From Alphaproteobacteria bacterium (GTDB lineage: Bacteria; Pseudomonadota; Alphaproteobacteria; Sphingomonadales; Kordiimonadaceae), in assembly GCA_013372975.1 (NCBI GenBank), contig JABXIS010000011.1, positions 124,001 to 188,000 on the forward strand: DNA of 64,000 bases. The letters run 5' to 3'. Under the pieces are notes generated by a model that made no database searches, was not told the origin of the DNA, and saw only the letters and a list, made by a program, of their open reading frames with translations. A program made the translations under genes and the position numbers. Below, piece by piece: positions 26,771-35,880 of the stretch (the stretch's first letter is position 1; every line of letters begins with the position of its first letter).

Positions 26771-28848
26771 CAGAAGCTTCTCAACAGGCGCGGGCATTGA
26801 CCACATCCGGCGGTATTGCCGGAGACCGCATGATCGCTGCACTGTTGGAACGTCCAGTTAAAAAAGGCTTGTCTGGTGCCCGCGATGGCGATGTGGTCGT
26901 TGGGTGGGGCCAAAAAGAGAATACCGAGAAAGCACGGGCTTATGCCAAACTTCGTGGCCTTGAATATTGGCGACTGGAGGATGGTTTCCTGGGATATCTG
27001 GCGCATCCAACCATGGACAAGCGGCGCCTGTCCCTTGTTGTTGATAAAAGCGGCATTTATTATGACGCCCACACGCCAAGTGACCTTGAAGGCCTGTTGA
27101 ACCGGGATGACTGGATCTCAGAGGAGCTTTTGGCTAGGGCGCGTGACGCTATGGCACGTATCCGGCGCTGGCGTTTGTCCAAATATAATCATGCCCCTTC
27201 GCTGCTTTCGGAAGAGCTGTCTGCAAGGCTTTCTGCGTTCAAAGGGCCAAAGGTTTTGGTTGTAGATCAAACGTTTGCCGACCAATCGATCCGGTTTGGC
27301 ATGGCGAACGACGGTATGTTCCAGGAAATGCTGGCGACAGCATTAGAGGAAAATCCAACAGCCCTTGTGTTGGTGAAAGTGCATCCCGATGTGCTTGCTG
27401 GCACCAAGAAAGGCCATTTTGACCTTGAGCGCACCCATGAGCGTGTTCTGTTTATCGCAGATGAGGTAGCCCCCCAGGTGCTCATGGAGAAAGTGGATCA
27501 TGTGTATGTGGTAACAAGCCAGATGGGGCTGGAGGGCTTGATCGCGGGCAAAAAAGTTAGCTGTTTCGGCCTGCCTTTTTACGCAGGTTGGGGGCTTACA
27601 CATGACCGACAACTATGCGAGGCACGCATCGCAAACCGCAGCCTTGAAGAACTGTTTGCAGCCGCTTTCATTCTTTACAGCCGGTATGTGGACCCCTATT
27701 CGGGCGAACGTTGCGAGCTAGAGCGTATCCTTGATATTCTGGCGGCAGAGAGGCAAATGGACCGACCGCACGGGGCGCGTGCGCTGGCCGTAGGCTTTTC
27801 CATCTGGAAGCGGGGCTTTATCCCTGAATTTATCGGGTTTGGCAAAGACAAGACCAAATTTATCAAACCCAAGGCGCTTGAGGGGTTTGACTATCAGGAT
27901 GGCGATATAGTCGTTCTGTGGGGGCGCAAGCATGACGAGGAAGCCAAGGTCATACCAAGCCATGTGCCGGTATGGCGCATGGAAGATGGCTTCCTTCGGT
28001 CTGTCGGGCTTGGAAGTGATCTGCGGCGCCCGTCCTCTCTGGTGATGGACCAGCGCGGCATCTATTACGATGGAACACGCGAGAGCGATCTTGAGTTTTT
28101 CCTGAAAAATCACGCATTTGACAGCCATGACCTGGCGCGAGGGAAGGCGCTTATGCAGTCTGTTCTGGCGGCGCGGGTCAGTAAATATAATGTGGGTACA
28201 TCGGGCGCATTGGAATTCAAAGTGCGCGCAAAAGGCGCTGAGGTGATCCTTGTGCCTGGGCAGGTGGAGGCCGATGCATCAATTGCTTTTGGTTCTCCTG
28301 TGCTGAAGACCAATGGCGCGCTTCTGGAAGCAGTGCGTGAAGCAAAGCCCGACGCCTATATTATTTTCAAACCACACCCGGACGTTGTCTCCGGCAACCG
28401 CGAAGGCGCAGTGCCTGCGGACATTCTCGAGCGATGCGCAGACGAGACGATCCTAGATGCAGATATTATCGACTGCCTTGAGGCGGTGGATGCGGTCCAT
28501 ACCATGACAAGCCTGACAGGCTTTGAAGCGTTGCTGCGCGGTATATCGGTTACGACCTATGGCATGCCGTTCTATGCCGGATGGGGTTTGACCACGGACA
28601 CCTTGAACGATCGGCTTGCCGAACGCCGTGGGCGCGTGCTGCAGCTAGAGGCACTGGTGTATGGCCTTTTGTGCGTATACGCCCGCTATGTTGCCTGGCC
28701 AGGTGGTCAAAGCCAGTCACCGGAAGCCCTTGTGGCGGAGATAGCGACATCTGTAAGGGGCGGTGCCGTACGCCGCGCAGGGCCATTTGCAGGTGTCGGG
28801 CGGCTGACAAGAAAAGCAAGTTATCTGTTTGAGGCCCTGCGCCGCTAG
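26767..28848 (+). CDS. kpsC: capsule linker beta-Kdo transferase KpsC (two-domain)
   Basis: 693 residues. Extends the poly-Kdo linker that anchors ABC-exported capsules to lyso-phosphatidylglycerol. It has the typical tandem-duplicated structure. The first half has VVGWGQK, WRLEDGF (68-74), SGIYYD and FGLPFYAGWGLT near 266. The second half repeats these as VVLWGRK, WRMEDGFLRS near 401, RGIYYDG and YGMPFYAGWGLT near 597. The GTG start overlaps kdsB by four bases. Its stop shares the palindrome CTAG (28845-28848) with the stop of the convergent gene. Confidence 0.95.
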   Translation: MTEASQQARALTTSGGIAGDRMIAALLERPVKKGLSGARDGDVVVGWGQKENTEKARAYAKLRGLEYWRLEDGFLGYLAHPTMDKRRLSLVVDKSGIYYDAHTPSDLEGLLNRDDWISEELLARARDAMARIRRWRLSKYNHAPSLLSEELSARLSAFKGPKVLVVDQTFADQSIRFGMANDGMFQEMLATALEENPTALVLVKVHPDVLAGTKKGHFDLERTHERVLFIADEVAPQVLMEKVDHVYVVTSQMGLEGLIAGKKVSCFGLPFYAGWGLTHDRQLCEARIANRSLEELFAAAFILYSRYVDPYSGERCELERILDILAAERQMDRPHGARALAVGFSIWKRGFIPEFIGFGKDKTKFIKPKALEGFDYQDGDIVVLWGRKHDEEAKVIPSHVPVWRMEDGFLRSVGLGSDLRRPSSLVMDQRGIYYDGTRESDLEFFLKNHAFDSHDLARGKALMQSVLAARVSKYNVGTSGALEFKVRAKGAEVILVPGQVEADASIAFGSPVLKTNGALLEAVREAKPDAYIIFKPHPDVVSGNREGAVPADILERCADETILDADIIDCLEAVDAVHTMTSLTGFEALLRGISVTTYGMPFYAGWGLTTDTLNDRLAERRGRVLQLEALVYGLLCVYARYVAWPGGQSQSPEALVAEIATSVRGGAVRRAGPFAGVGRLTRKASYLFEALRR

Positions 28849-29987
28849 GGGGCAGCGATGCTGTCTGTCTTGGGCGCCGCGTGCAGGCCGAGCCGGTCAA
28901 TATATTGGCGGCGAAATTCGACAATCCTGTCAAAAAGGTCTGGAAAAGCTGCGTATTCTTCCTGATATCCTCCAGGCTGGATTGAGATGGCCGGATCCAT
29001 CTTCCCGTCCAGGAATTCCGCTATTCTACCAAGCTGTTGCATCGGGTCAGAGGTGAACTCTTCAGTGGAAAGTGTAATTGTATTGGTGTGCCTCGAGAGA
29101 AGGTCTTCGACAAGCTGTTCTTCCCTATTGATTTGGCCGAGCGCTTGCATACCTTCCAGGAAATTGGCTTGCTGATAGCCGGGAAACAATTTTCGCTGAT
29201 TTGGTAGTATCGACCAAATCGATCGGAATGGACGATGCTGGAGGAGCGCGCTCAGGCCAGCCTGGAAGAGTTTGTCCTCGCGCCTGAGATAAATGATTTT
29301 TGCACCACTTGTGTGCAGCCATTTCTTCAGCCGTTCAGCAGAAAGGCGAGTGTTGGATACGAGCGCGGCAACCACATCTGTATGTAGCAAAACCGAGAAA
29401 TCGGCCTGAGTATCCCCCAGCGTCTTCTGTACGCCATGAAAGTAACGTGCAGGCATGAAGTGGCTGGCTGACTTGGATATACCGACAATCGGTTTACCAA
29501 AATATTCAACAGGGCAGGGCAATCCCGCTTGGGTCATGAGCGCAGCCAAATAGTCGCTATCGCTACCTGGCGTGGCCAATAGTATCACCGGCTGTTTATA
29601 GGCCACAGGGGTAGGCTCCAACATATGTGTTGGCGGCGATTTGGGTCGCTCATGGCTGCTTGGTCCCAGGTCATATTGTGCCGAGAAAATTCTTTTTCCG
29701 GGGAACTGCGCGCGCAATCGCAGGACGATCCTGTACTCATCGTTTCGGGAAAAAACAAAAACAGTATGAATGTTGGTGAGAAGTTGCTTGCTGCTCTTAT
29801 CGCTGCTTATGTCCTCTGGGGTTGCTGTCTTGCAGCGCAGTTTGACAACCCCTTCAAGGTGCGAGATCAGGTCCCTGTCTGACACAAGCATCGCCTTGGG
29901 GCCCAATGTTTTGAAAAAGTTGGGCCAACCCCAGGATCGCAATTCCTGCCACAGGCTTTTGGCTTCGTTTTCTGTCTTCTTCTTCAA
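28845..29987 (-). CDS. Stf0-like sulfotransferase-fold protein
   Basis: 380 residues from a TTG at 29987. This start is chosen because the first residues then align exactly with the start of the paralogue at 48299 (both have TEN at positions 5-7 and WPN nearby). The core resembles Stf0: a P-loop-like strand VILLATPGSDSDYLAALM, then GAKIIYLRREDKLFQAGLSAL, and a C-terminal LSTEEFTSDPMQQLGRIAEFLDG. The PAPS 5'-phosphosulfate loop of Stf0 (PRSGS/T) reads PGSDS (140-144 here), so activity is uncertain. Most 3' gene of a four-gene minus-strand cassette. Confidence 0.7.
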   Translation of the reverse strand: MKKKTENEAKSLWQELRSWGWPNFFKTLGPKAMLVSDRDLISHLEGVVKLRCKTATPEDISSDKSSKQLLTNIHTVFVFSRNDEYRIVLRLRAQFPGKRIFSAQYDLGPSSHERPKSPPTHMLEPTPVAYKQPVILLATPGSDSDYLAALMTQAGLPCPVEYFGKPIVGISKSASHFMPARYFHGVQKTLGDTQADFSVLLHTDVVAALVSNTRLSAERLKKWLHTSGAKIIYLRREDKLFQAGLSALLQHRPFRSIWSILPNQRKLFPGYQQANFLEGMQALGQINREEQLVEDLLSRHTNTITLSTEEFTSDPMQQLGRIAEFLDGKMDPAISIQPGGYQEEYAAFPDLFDRIVEFRRQYIDRLGLHAAPKTDSIAAP

Positions 29988-30031
29988 GAGGCGAGCCCCA
30001 GGTGATGTTGCCGAAATATGCCCTGCCGCCG

Positions 30032-31030
30032 TTATTGTTGGTCGCAAGCCAATAATTGTACATTGATCAGGTCAGACTGATCATCGGTGATGGAAGGCAC
30101 CACTGCAATACGTTTCAGTTTTCCGTTGCTTTGAACACGGAAGGAGTGAACCCCAGGTGCCACCTTTGCCTTGAAAGCCAGGTTCTGGGAAAACTGCCAG
30201 TCAAAATCCAGAAGGAATTTAATGTCGCTCACATCGTTCGTTGTGTTCTCAAGGGTAACGACAACATCGTCGGGCAAAGGTTTTGGCTTCCCGGTCCGCA
30301 GAATGAAACGAGGATTGGGTTTGACATGCCTGTAAAAGGGCGTGTCATCCACTTGCTCCAGGCCCCGCGGTACAATGATATGTTCGACGGTGTCGACAAA
30401 AGGTCCCTCTATTTCTGTGACCTCGAAAAAGGTTTCGGAAACCTGTTGGTATCCTTTCTTTGGGTCAATGAAACGGAGGCAATTCTTTTTCATGTCTGCC
30501 GTCACTTGCACGTCAAGATACTCAGCAAGCGTGTTGACAAATTCCTCGGGATCGCGGACGGCCTGTTCATAGTTTACCAACAACACCGGTGACTTGAATT
30601 TTGCCAGCTGTTCGATCATTTCCTGCAGGCGAGCCTGGCTGTAAGCCAGCGCGTTATCAATGGTGGCCCCTGAACGGTTTACCTGGCTAAGTGCCGTGGC
30701 AAGAACGTTTCGCCAGACAAGGATGATATGCGGGTTCCTCAGGTCTGCTTCAATTTCGTCCAGATAGGCCAGACTATGGGGCATTTTCCAGCCCCATGTA
30801 TCCAGGTCTTCATTCCTCTTGGCGACAATAGACCGGATGTGGTCCAGGTCTTTAGGAAGGAACTGAGGATCTTCATGGTTTTCACCCAGTCGCGCGCCGA
30901 GATTGATGCCAAGTTCTCTGACAGTGCCGGCAACCATGGAAGTACCGCCACGCGCCGCACCTGTGATGACAACAGTTTTCGGAGCGTCGTGGTTTGGTGA
31001 ACCAATCAGGTAATGATGTTTGGAAGCCAA
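30032..31030 (-). CDS. sulfotransferase with extra C-terminal domain
   Basis: 332 residues. The N-terminal part has a good phosphosulfate-binding loop, VVITGAARGGTSMVAGTVRELG (TGAARGGTSM at 23-32), and an IILVWRNVLATALSQVNR segment like the 3'-phosphate-binding region. It is probably a PAPS-dependent sulfotransferase acting on a glycan. From about residue 235 there is a strand-rich C-terminal domain (PDDVVVTLENTTNDVSDIKF and on) not needed by the fold; it may bind carbohydrate. It ends 44 bases before the Stf0-like gene. Confidence 0.75.
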   Translation of the reverse strand: MASKHHYLIGSPNHDAPKTVVITGAARGGTSMVAGTVRELGINLGARLGENHEDPQFLPKDLDHIRSIVAKRNEDLDTWGWKMPHSLAYLDEIEADLRNPHIILVWRNVLATALSQVNRSGATIDNALAYSQARLQEMIEQLAKFKSPVLLVNYEQAVRDPEEFVNTLAEYLDVQVTADMKKNCLRFIDPKKGYQQVSETFFEVTEIEGPFVDTVEHIIVPRGLEQVDDTPFYRHVKPNPRFILRTGKPKPLPDDVVVTLENTTNDVSDIKFLLDFDWQFSQNLAFKAKVAPGVHSFRVQSNGKLKRIAVVPSITDDQSDLINVQLLACDQQ

Positions 31031-31051
31031 TGTCAGGGGTCCTCGAAGCGG

Positions 31052-31714
31052 CTATTTTGTGAATATACTAATGCAGTCCAGGTCGGGAACAAAAGAAGGA
31101 TCTGCTGAAGCATTTGGTATGCTTTCATCCCAGCTGACAATCCTTTGTTCCAGAATTTTCAGGCCCTGGCGATGCAGGAAATAAGCGAACAGGGTGGAGC
31201 TCATGAAGTTGCGCCAGTGCGGTTGCTCCTGAAAGTTTTGTCCCAGTGCAGCCGGCCAGTTTGAGTGGTGGATGAAGCCGAGGCCTCCAGGTTTCAGAGC
31301 CCGTGCAAATTCCTCAACATAGGCCTCAACGATTTCAGGCTGGAAATGTACCATGGCGTCGAAGCTGTACATCAGGTCAACACTGTTGTCTTCAATGCCA
31401 GGAAGTACGGTACCGTCTGTCTTTACCAATTCAACATTGGGTGCGTCCTTGAAACGGTTGCGGCAATGGTCAATGCATTCCTGGTTGATGTCGATACCCA
31501 CTACGCGGTCGGAGATATGGCGAAGCTTTTCACTGTTCCGGCCATAGCCGACAGCCAGGTCGACAGTAAGGCCGTATCTTTTGCCGCCAACAAACGGTTC
31601 AATATAATAGGCCCAGTGCCGCTCTAGCGAGTTTTCGGCCAATGCGAAATAGTCGGATTCCTTGAATGGGTTTCCGGAAATTTCCGCCGATTGAACCAGT
31701 GTAGTTGATGACAT
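31052..31714 (-). CDS. class I SAM-dependent methyltransferase
   Basis: 220 residues. SAM motif I is VDLAVGYGRNSEKL (51-64), motif II VVGIDINQECIDHC, and a LMYSFDAMVHF motif IV-like segment follows. It lies between two sulfotransferase genes on the same strand, 21 bases from one and about 115 from the other. A role in methylating a surface sugar is inferred from context; the substrate cannot be read from the sequence. Confidence 0.8.
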   Translation of the reverse strand: MSSTTLVQSAEISGNPFKESDYFALAENSLERHWAYYIEPFVGGKRYGLTVDLAVGYGRNSEKLRHISDRVVGIDINQECIDHCRNRFKDAPNVELVKTDGTVLPGIEDNSVDLMYSFDAMVHFQPEIVEAYVEEFARALKPGGLGFIHHSNWPAALGQNFQEQPHWRNFMSSTLFAYFLHRQGLKILEQRIVSWDESIPNASADPSFVPDLDCISIFTK

Positions 31715-31828
31715 GTTGTGTGCTCCCCAAAGCTAATTGTGCTGAAGTCCAACTAGCACCAAAGCCCTGTGCTCGCAAGGCAAAGCTTTGGGTCTGAGCC
31801 TACTATAGGCTCAGGTTTTATGCAGCTT

Positions 31829-32572
31829 CTATGTCAGATCGGTTGAATAACCAAAACGCTCAAAGTCTTCCCCGTACATATCGATGACCTTCGCACGAAT
31901 GTCGTCTGATCTGTAATAGTCCTTGTAGGACTCTTTCGCGTTCGAACGATGCGGTGCGTGATATTGGTAGTGATCTTTCAGGTTACCTTTTAGAAGGGAC
32001 GACAGCTTGTCGAAGTCTTCTCCGAAAGTCTCCATTTTCCCGACGAAATCATGGTTGGTCCAGTAGGCGCAAGTGGTGTAAACCTGCGGCATCCAATGCT
32101 GGTCTTGCCGTTCGGGCGCGTGTTCAGAGGCAACCTGTACAAATTCTTCAAAGCTGATTTCCGTGGTCTCCGGGTCTGCGTCAGGCATCCCCATCATGTT
32201 GAGTACGATGATTTTTTCGGCTTTGTTGTTGGCAACCTTGTCCTGATAGGCAGACACCAGTCTAATGTAAGGGTTGCGCACAAAGGTAAAGCGGAAAAAA
32301 TCGCCGCCTTCTACCAACTTGAGGCGATCTTCCTCTGCTATCTGGTAGGGTTTGACATGGGTAGACCCTTCAATCCCTGGATGTGGTGGTGTTTTCAGAA
32401 ACGATACCTCCTCCACTTCAAGCAGTTGCAAGGACTTGCTGAGCGTTGAAGAAGCCACTTTGGGGTTTTTGAACCAGATGTATTTGTTCTTCAGCGAAAT
32501 GTTCAGGAGCTGGTTTGAGCGACGTTTCCCATGAAATTGGTACAGTTTCTCAAAATTATTCATCTTATTCAT
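31829..32572 (-). CDS. carbohydrate sulfotransferase (Sulfotransfer_2 family)
   Basis: 247 residues from ATG 32572; a GTG nine codons earlier and an ATG three codons later are alternatives. Both PAPS-binding regions are intact: YIWFKNPKVASSTL (5'-phosphosulfate, 31-44) and FTFVRNPYIRLVSAY (3'-phosphate, 95-109). This is the HNK-1/chondroitin-type carbohydrate sulfotransferase family, found in bacteria that make sulfated polysaccharides. The codons look more AT-rich than the neighbouring kds and cys genes, which hints at acquisition by transfer. It is divergent from cysD, which makes its co-substrate. Confidence 0.85.
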   Translation of the reverse strand: MNKMNNFEKLYQFHGKRRSNQLLNISLKNKYIWFKNPKVASSTLSKSLQLLEVEEVSFLKTPPHPGIEGSTHVKPYQIAEEDRLKLVEGGDFFRFTFVRNPYIRLVSAYQDKVANNKAEKIIVLNMMGMPDADPETTEISFEEFVQVASEHAPERQDQHWMPQVYTTCAYWTNHDFVGKMETFGEDFDKLSSLLKGNLKDHYQYHAPHRSNAKESYKDYYRSDDIRAKVIDMYGEDFERFGYSTDLT

Positions 32573-32897
32573 AAACCTTAATGCGTATCGAAGAGGCACT
32601 AGTGCCCGCTACTTTGTGCGCAATGTTTTGCGAAAAAACAGGGTTGAAGTCAAATAGGTTGATGGGAAAACCGGAATTGATCGTCTGGCCCCTGTTGCCG
32701 CGTATGTTTGGTGGCCAAAGAACTTGCGTCAACTTTCGGGGATGTGTCGTATTTTAAAAAAAAATTCTAAAAAAGCCCCATTTGATCCCCAATAAAGAAA
32801 AAATAGTTTTCTTCACCTGTTGTGCTTGCGCTAAACCCGCACCACCTTTAAAAGCCTGAGGTTTAAGGGGCTAATGCAAGTTGTTGGCAGGATTTTG
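32573..32897. other. divergent promoter region between a sulfotransferase and cysD
   Basis: 325 AT-rich bases with no gene. Both flanking genes start outward from it. GCTAAACC at about 32831-32838 is close to the Caulobacter sigma-73 -10 (GCTANAWC). An imperfect inverted repeat (CCTTTAAA then GTTTAAGG) lies about 30 bases before cysD and may be a regulator site or leader hairpin. Confidence 0.4.
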
Positions 32898-33803
32898 ATG
32901 ACGAAAACACTTACTCATTTGAAGCGATTGGAAGCGGAAAGCATCCACATCATGCGCGAAGTTGCGGCTGAGGCCGAAAATCCGGTGATGCTCTATTCCG
33001 TCGGCAAGGACAGCGCTGTGATGTTGCATCTGGCGATGAAGGCCTTTTATCCGTCCAAGCCGCCATTCCCGGTAATGCATGTGGATACTACCTGGAAGTT
33101 CCGCGAAATGATCGAATTTCGCGATACGCACACCAAAAGCCTCGGCCTCGACCTGATCGTGCATATCAATGAGGATGGTGTGAAGCAAGGCATCGGCCCC
33201 TTCAGCCACGGCAGCCAGGTTCATACCGATGTGATGAAAACACAGGCGCTGAAGGCAGCGCTGGATAAATACGGTTTTGACGCAGCCTTCGGTGGCGCGC
33301 GCCGGGATGAAGAAAAGTCCCGTGCGAAAGAACGTATTTTCTCCTTCCGGTCTGCACAGCACCGCTGGGACCCGAAGAACCAGCGCCCAGAGCTTTGGAA
33401 CATTTACAACACGCGCAAGGCGCAGGGCGAAAGCATCCGGGTATTTCCGCTTTCAAACTGGACCGAGCTTGATATCTGGCAATATATCCATCTGGAAAAT
33501 ATTCCGATCCCAGGTCTTTATCTTTCCAAAAAGCGTCCTGTGGTGGAACGCGATGGCCAGCTCTTCATGGTTGATGACGATCGCTTCCCGCTCAAAGACG
33601 GCGAAGAACCGATGATGAAGTCTGTGCGTTTCCGTACGCTGGGTTGTTACCCGCTGACGGGTGCCGTGGAATCCGAGGCCGATACGCTTGAGGATGTGAT
33701 CCAGGAAATGCTTTTGACTACAAGCTCTGAACGTCAGGGCCGCGTGATTGACCATGATGCCGCCGCATCGATGGAAAAGAAAAAGCAAGAGGGGTATTTC
33801 TAA
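32898..33803 (+). CDS. cysD: sulfate adenylyltransferase small subunit
   Basis: 301 residues from ATG 32898 (AGGA six bases upstream; an earlier in-frame TTG is less likely). PP-loop ATP pyrophosphatase fold with [13 protein letters not shown] (31-43) as the signature. Later hallmarks are [27 protein letters not shown] and [14 protein letters not shown]. Makes adenosine 5'-phosphosulfate from ATP and sulfate together with CysN. Its TAA overlaps the ATG of cysNC by one base. Adjacent sulfotransferases suggest that the product feeds sulfation as well as cysteine synthesis. Confidence 0.97.
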   Translation: MTKTLTHLKRLEAESIHIMREVAAEAENPVMLYSVGKDSAVMLHLAMKAFYPSKPPFPVMHVDTTWKFREMIEFRDTHTKSLGLDLIVHINEDGVKQGIGPFSHGSQVHTDVMKTQALKAALDKYGFDAAFGGARRDEEKSRAKERIFSFRSAQHRWDPKNQRPELWNIYNTRKAQGESIRVFPLSNWTELDIWQYIHLENIPIPGLYLSKKRPVVERDGQLFMVDDDRFPLKDGEEPMMKSVRFRTLGCYPLTGAVESEADTLEDVIQEMLLTTSSERQGRVIDHDAAASMEKKKQEGYF

Positions 33804-35725
33804 TGTCGCACCAGTCAGACCTCATTGCTGAAGACATCTCGGCTTACCTCAAAGCCCAGGAAGAGAAATCCATGCTGCGCTTTATCACGTGCGGCAGCGT
33901 GGATGATGGTAAATCCACCCTCATTGGTCGCCTGCTGTACGATAGCAAGCTGATCTTCGAAGACCAATTGAATGCCCTTGAGGCTGACAGCAAGAAGATG
34001 GGCACGCAGGGGCAGGAGATTGATTTCGCGCTTCTCGTGGATGGCCTCGCCGCCGAGCGTGAGCAGGGCATCACCATTGATGTGGCTTACCGCTTCTTCT
34101 CAACCGACAAGCGCAAGTTCATTGTGGCCGATACACCGGGCCATGAGCAATATACCCGCAACATGGCCACGGGCGCGTCCACTGCCGATGTGGCGATCCT
34201 GCTGATTGATGCGCGCAAGGGTGTGCTGACGCAAACCCGCCGTCACAGCTTTATCTGTTCGCTTGTGGGTATCAAGCGCATCGTTCTGGCCGTGAACAAG
34301 ATGGACCTTGTGGACTATAGCCAGAAGGTGCTGAACGATATTGAAGTGGAATATCGCGAGTTTGCGAAAGACTTCGGCTTCACCGAAATCATGTCTATTC
34401 CGCTGTCGGCCCTCAAAGGCGACAATATCATCGAAAAGTCTGCCAACACCCCTTGGTATGATGGCCCAACCCTGATGCACTATCTTGAGACAGTGCAAGT
34501 GGGTGATGCGCGCCAGGCCGCAGATTTCCGCCTGCCGGTGCAGTGGGTGAACCGCCCGAACCTGGATTTCCGCGGTTTCTCCGGCACGATCGCGTCCGGT
34601 GCCATCCGTCCCGGTGATCCGATCAAGGTGCTGCCAAGTGCTGTAGAAAGCACGGTGAAATCCATCGTTACCTATGATGGCGATCTGGATGAGGCCGTTG
34701 CGGGCGAAGCCGTGACCATCACGCTGAATGACGAGATTGATATCAGCCGCGGTGACGTGATTGCTGGCAAGGACCATCCGTGCGAAGTGGCAGACCAGTT
34801 TGAAGCCAAGATCATCTGGATGACAGAGGATCACATGCTGCCGGGCCGCCCATACCTGTTCAAGACATCGAACAAGATGGTGCCGGGTTTGGTAACAGAC
34901 CTGAAGCACAAGGTGAATGTGAATACGCTGGAGCACACCGCCGCCAAGCAGCTTGAGCTAAACGAGATTGGTGTTTGTAACATCGCGCTCGACAGCCGTA
35001 TCGCGTTCGATCCTTACACCAAGAACCGGGAGACCGGCTCTTTCATCATCATTGACCGTATCACCAACTCTACCGTTGGTGTGGGCATGATCGATTTTGC
35101 GCTCAGGCGTGCGTCCAACATTCACTGGCAGGCTTTGGATGTAGACAAGGTCGCGCGGGCTGACATGAAACACCAGCGCCCTGCGGTTCTGTGGTTCACG
35201 GGACTTTCGGGTTCCGGCAAGTCCACCATCGCGAACATCGTTGAAAAACGCCTGTTCCAGCGTGCACGCCACACATACATCCTCGATGGCGATAACGTGC
35301 GCCACGGCCTTAATCAGGATCTGGGCTTCACTGATGCCGATCGGGTGGAGAACATCCGCCGGGTGGGCGAAGTGGCCAAGCTGATGGTGGATGCAGGCCT
35401 GATGGTGATGACAAGCTTCATCTCCCCGTTCCGGGCAGAGCGCCGCATGGTGCATGACCTGATGGACGAAGGTGAGTTCATCGAGGTGTATGTGGATACG
35501 CCGATCGAGGTGTGCGCCGAGCGTGACCCGAAAGGCCTGTATAAAAAAGCCAAGGCAGGCGAGATCAAGAACTTCACAGGCTACGATAGCCCGTATGAAG
35601 CGCCTGAGCGTGCCGATATCCATGTGAATACCGAAGCGATGAGCGCGGAAGAATGCGCTGACAAGATCATCGGGTATCTCGAGGAAAATGGCTATCTCAC
35701 CGCCAATGGTAACGGCCAGCGGTAA
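33803..35725 (+). CDS. cysNC: bifunctional sulfate adenylyltransferase GTPase / APS kinase
   Basis: 640 residues. N-terminal EF-Tu-like GTPase (CysN): G1 GSVDDGKST at 31-39, G3 DTPGHEQ from 110, G4 NKMD at 165-168, followed by beta-barrel domains to about 450. C-terminal APS kinase (CysC): [14 protein letters not shown] near 464-477, [16 protein letters not shown] and [12 protein letters not shown]. The fused enzyme drives APS formation by GTP hydrolysis and phosphorylates it to PAPS, the donor for sulfotransferases. Fusion is common in alphaproteobacteria (NodQ/CysNC type). Confidence 0.97.
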   Translation: MSHQSDLIAEDISAYLKAQEEKSMLRFITCGSVDDGKSTLIGRLLYDSKLIFEDQLNALEADSKKMGTQGQEIDFALLVDGLAAEREQGITIDVAYRFFSTDKRKFIVADTPGHEQYTRNMATGASTADVAILLIDARKGVLTQTRRHSFICSLVGIKRIVLAVNKMDLVDYSQKVLNDIEVEYREFAKDFGFTEIMSIPLSALKGDNIIEKSANTPWYDGPTLMHYLETVQVGDARQAADFRLPVQWVNRPNLDFRGFSGTIASGAIRPGDPIKVLPSAVESTVKSIVTYDGDLDEAVAGEAVTITLNDEIDISRGDVIAGKDHPCEVADQFEAKIIWMTEDHMLPGRPYLFKTSNKMVPGLVTDLKHKVNVNTLEHTAAKQLELNEIGVCNIALDSRIAFDPYTKNRETGSFIIIDRITNSTVGVGMIDFALRRASNIHWQALDVDKVARADMKHQRPAVLWFTGLSGSGKSTIANIVEKRLFQRARHTYILDGDNVRHGLNQDLGFTDADRVENIRRVGEVAKLMVDAGLMVMTSFISPFRAERRMVHDLMDEGEFIEVYVDTPIEVCAERDPKGLYKKAKAGEIKNFTGYDSPYEAPERADIHVNTEAMSAEECADKIIGYLEENGYLTANGNGQR

Positions 35726-35738
35726 AAACCATAAAGCC

Positions 35739-35826
35739 GTCATCCCGGACAAGCGCAGCGCGATCCGGGATCTTGGTCCGGCCGATGTTCCGTTCCGAAC
35801 GAGATACCGGCATTCGCCGGTATGAC
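35739..35826. repeat. REP-like palindromic dispersed element
   Basis: An 88-base element with imperfect terminal inverted ends (GTCATCCCGG at 35739 and CCGGTATGAC ending 35826). It holds two internal hairpins, one with CCCGGA/TCCGGG-type arms and one with TACCGGC/GCCGGTA. Sequences of the GTCATCCCGG type are a familiar dispersed intergenic repeat in alphaproteobacteria. Only one copy is in this window, so its repetitiveness is inferred from that knowledge. Confidence 0.65.
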
Positions 35827-35851
35827 AATTGAAGGCTTGAATTAGAAACTA

Positions 35852-35880
35852 AAAAAGGCTGGGATGTTCCCGGCCTTTTT
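35852..35880. terminator. bidirectional terminator between convergent genes
   Basis: A 9-bp stem (about 35856-35864 with 35868-35876, one G-T pair) has an A run on the left and T run on the right, so it works in both directions. It serves cysNC from the left, and overlaps the stop codon (35881-35879) of the minus-strand gene. Confidence 0.85.

Noticed and set aside
32838-32897. SAM or sulfur riboswitch upstream of cysD
   Set aside because: The short inverted repeat does not match the conserved cores of known SAM riboswitch classes that I can recall; it is too short for a full aptamer.
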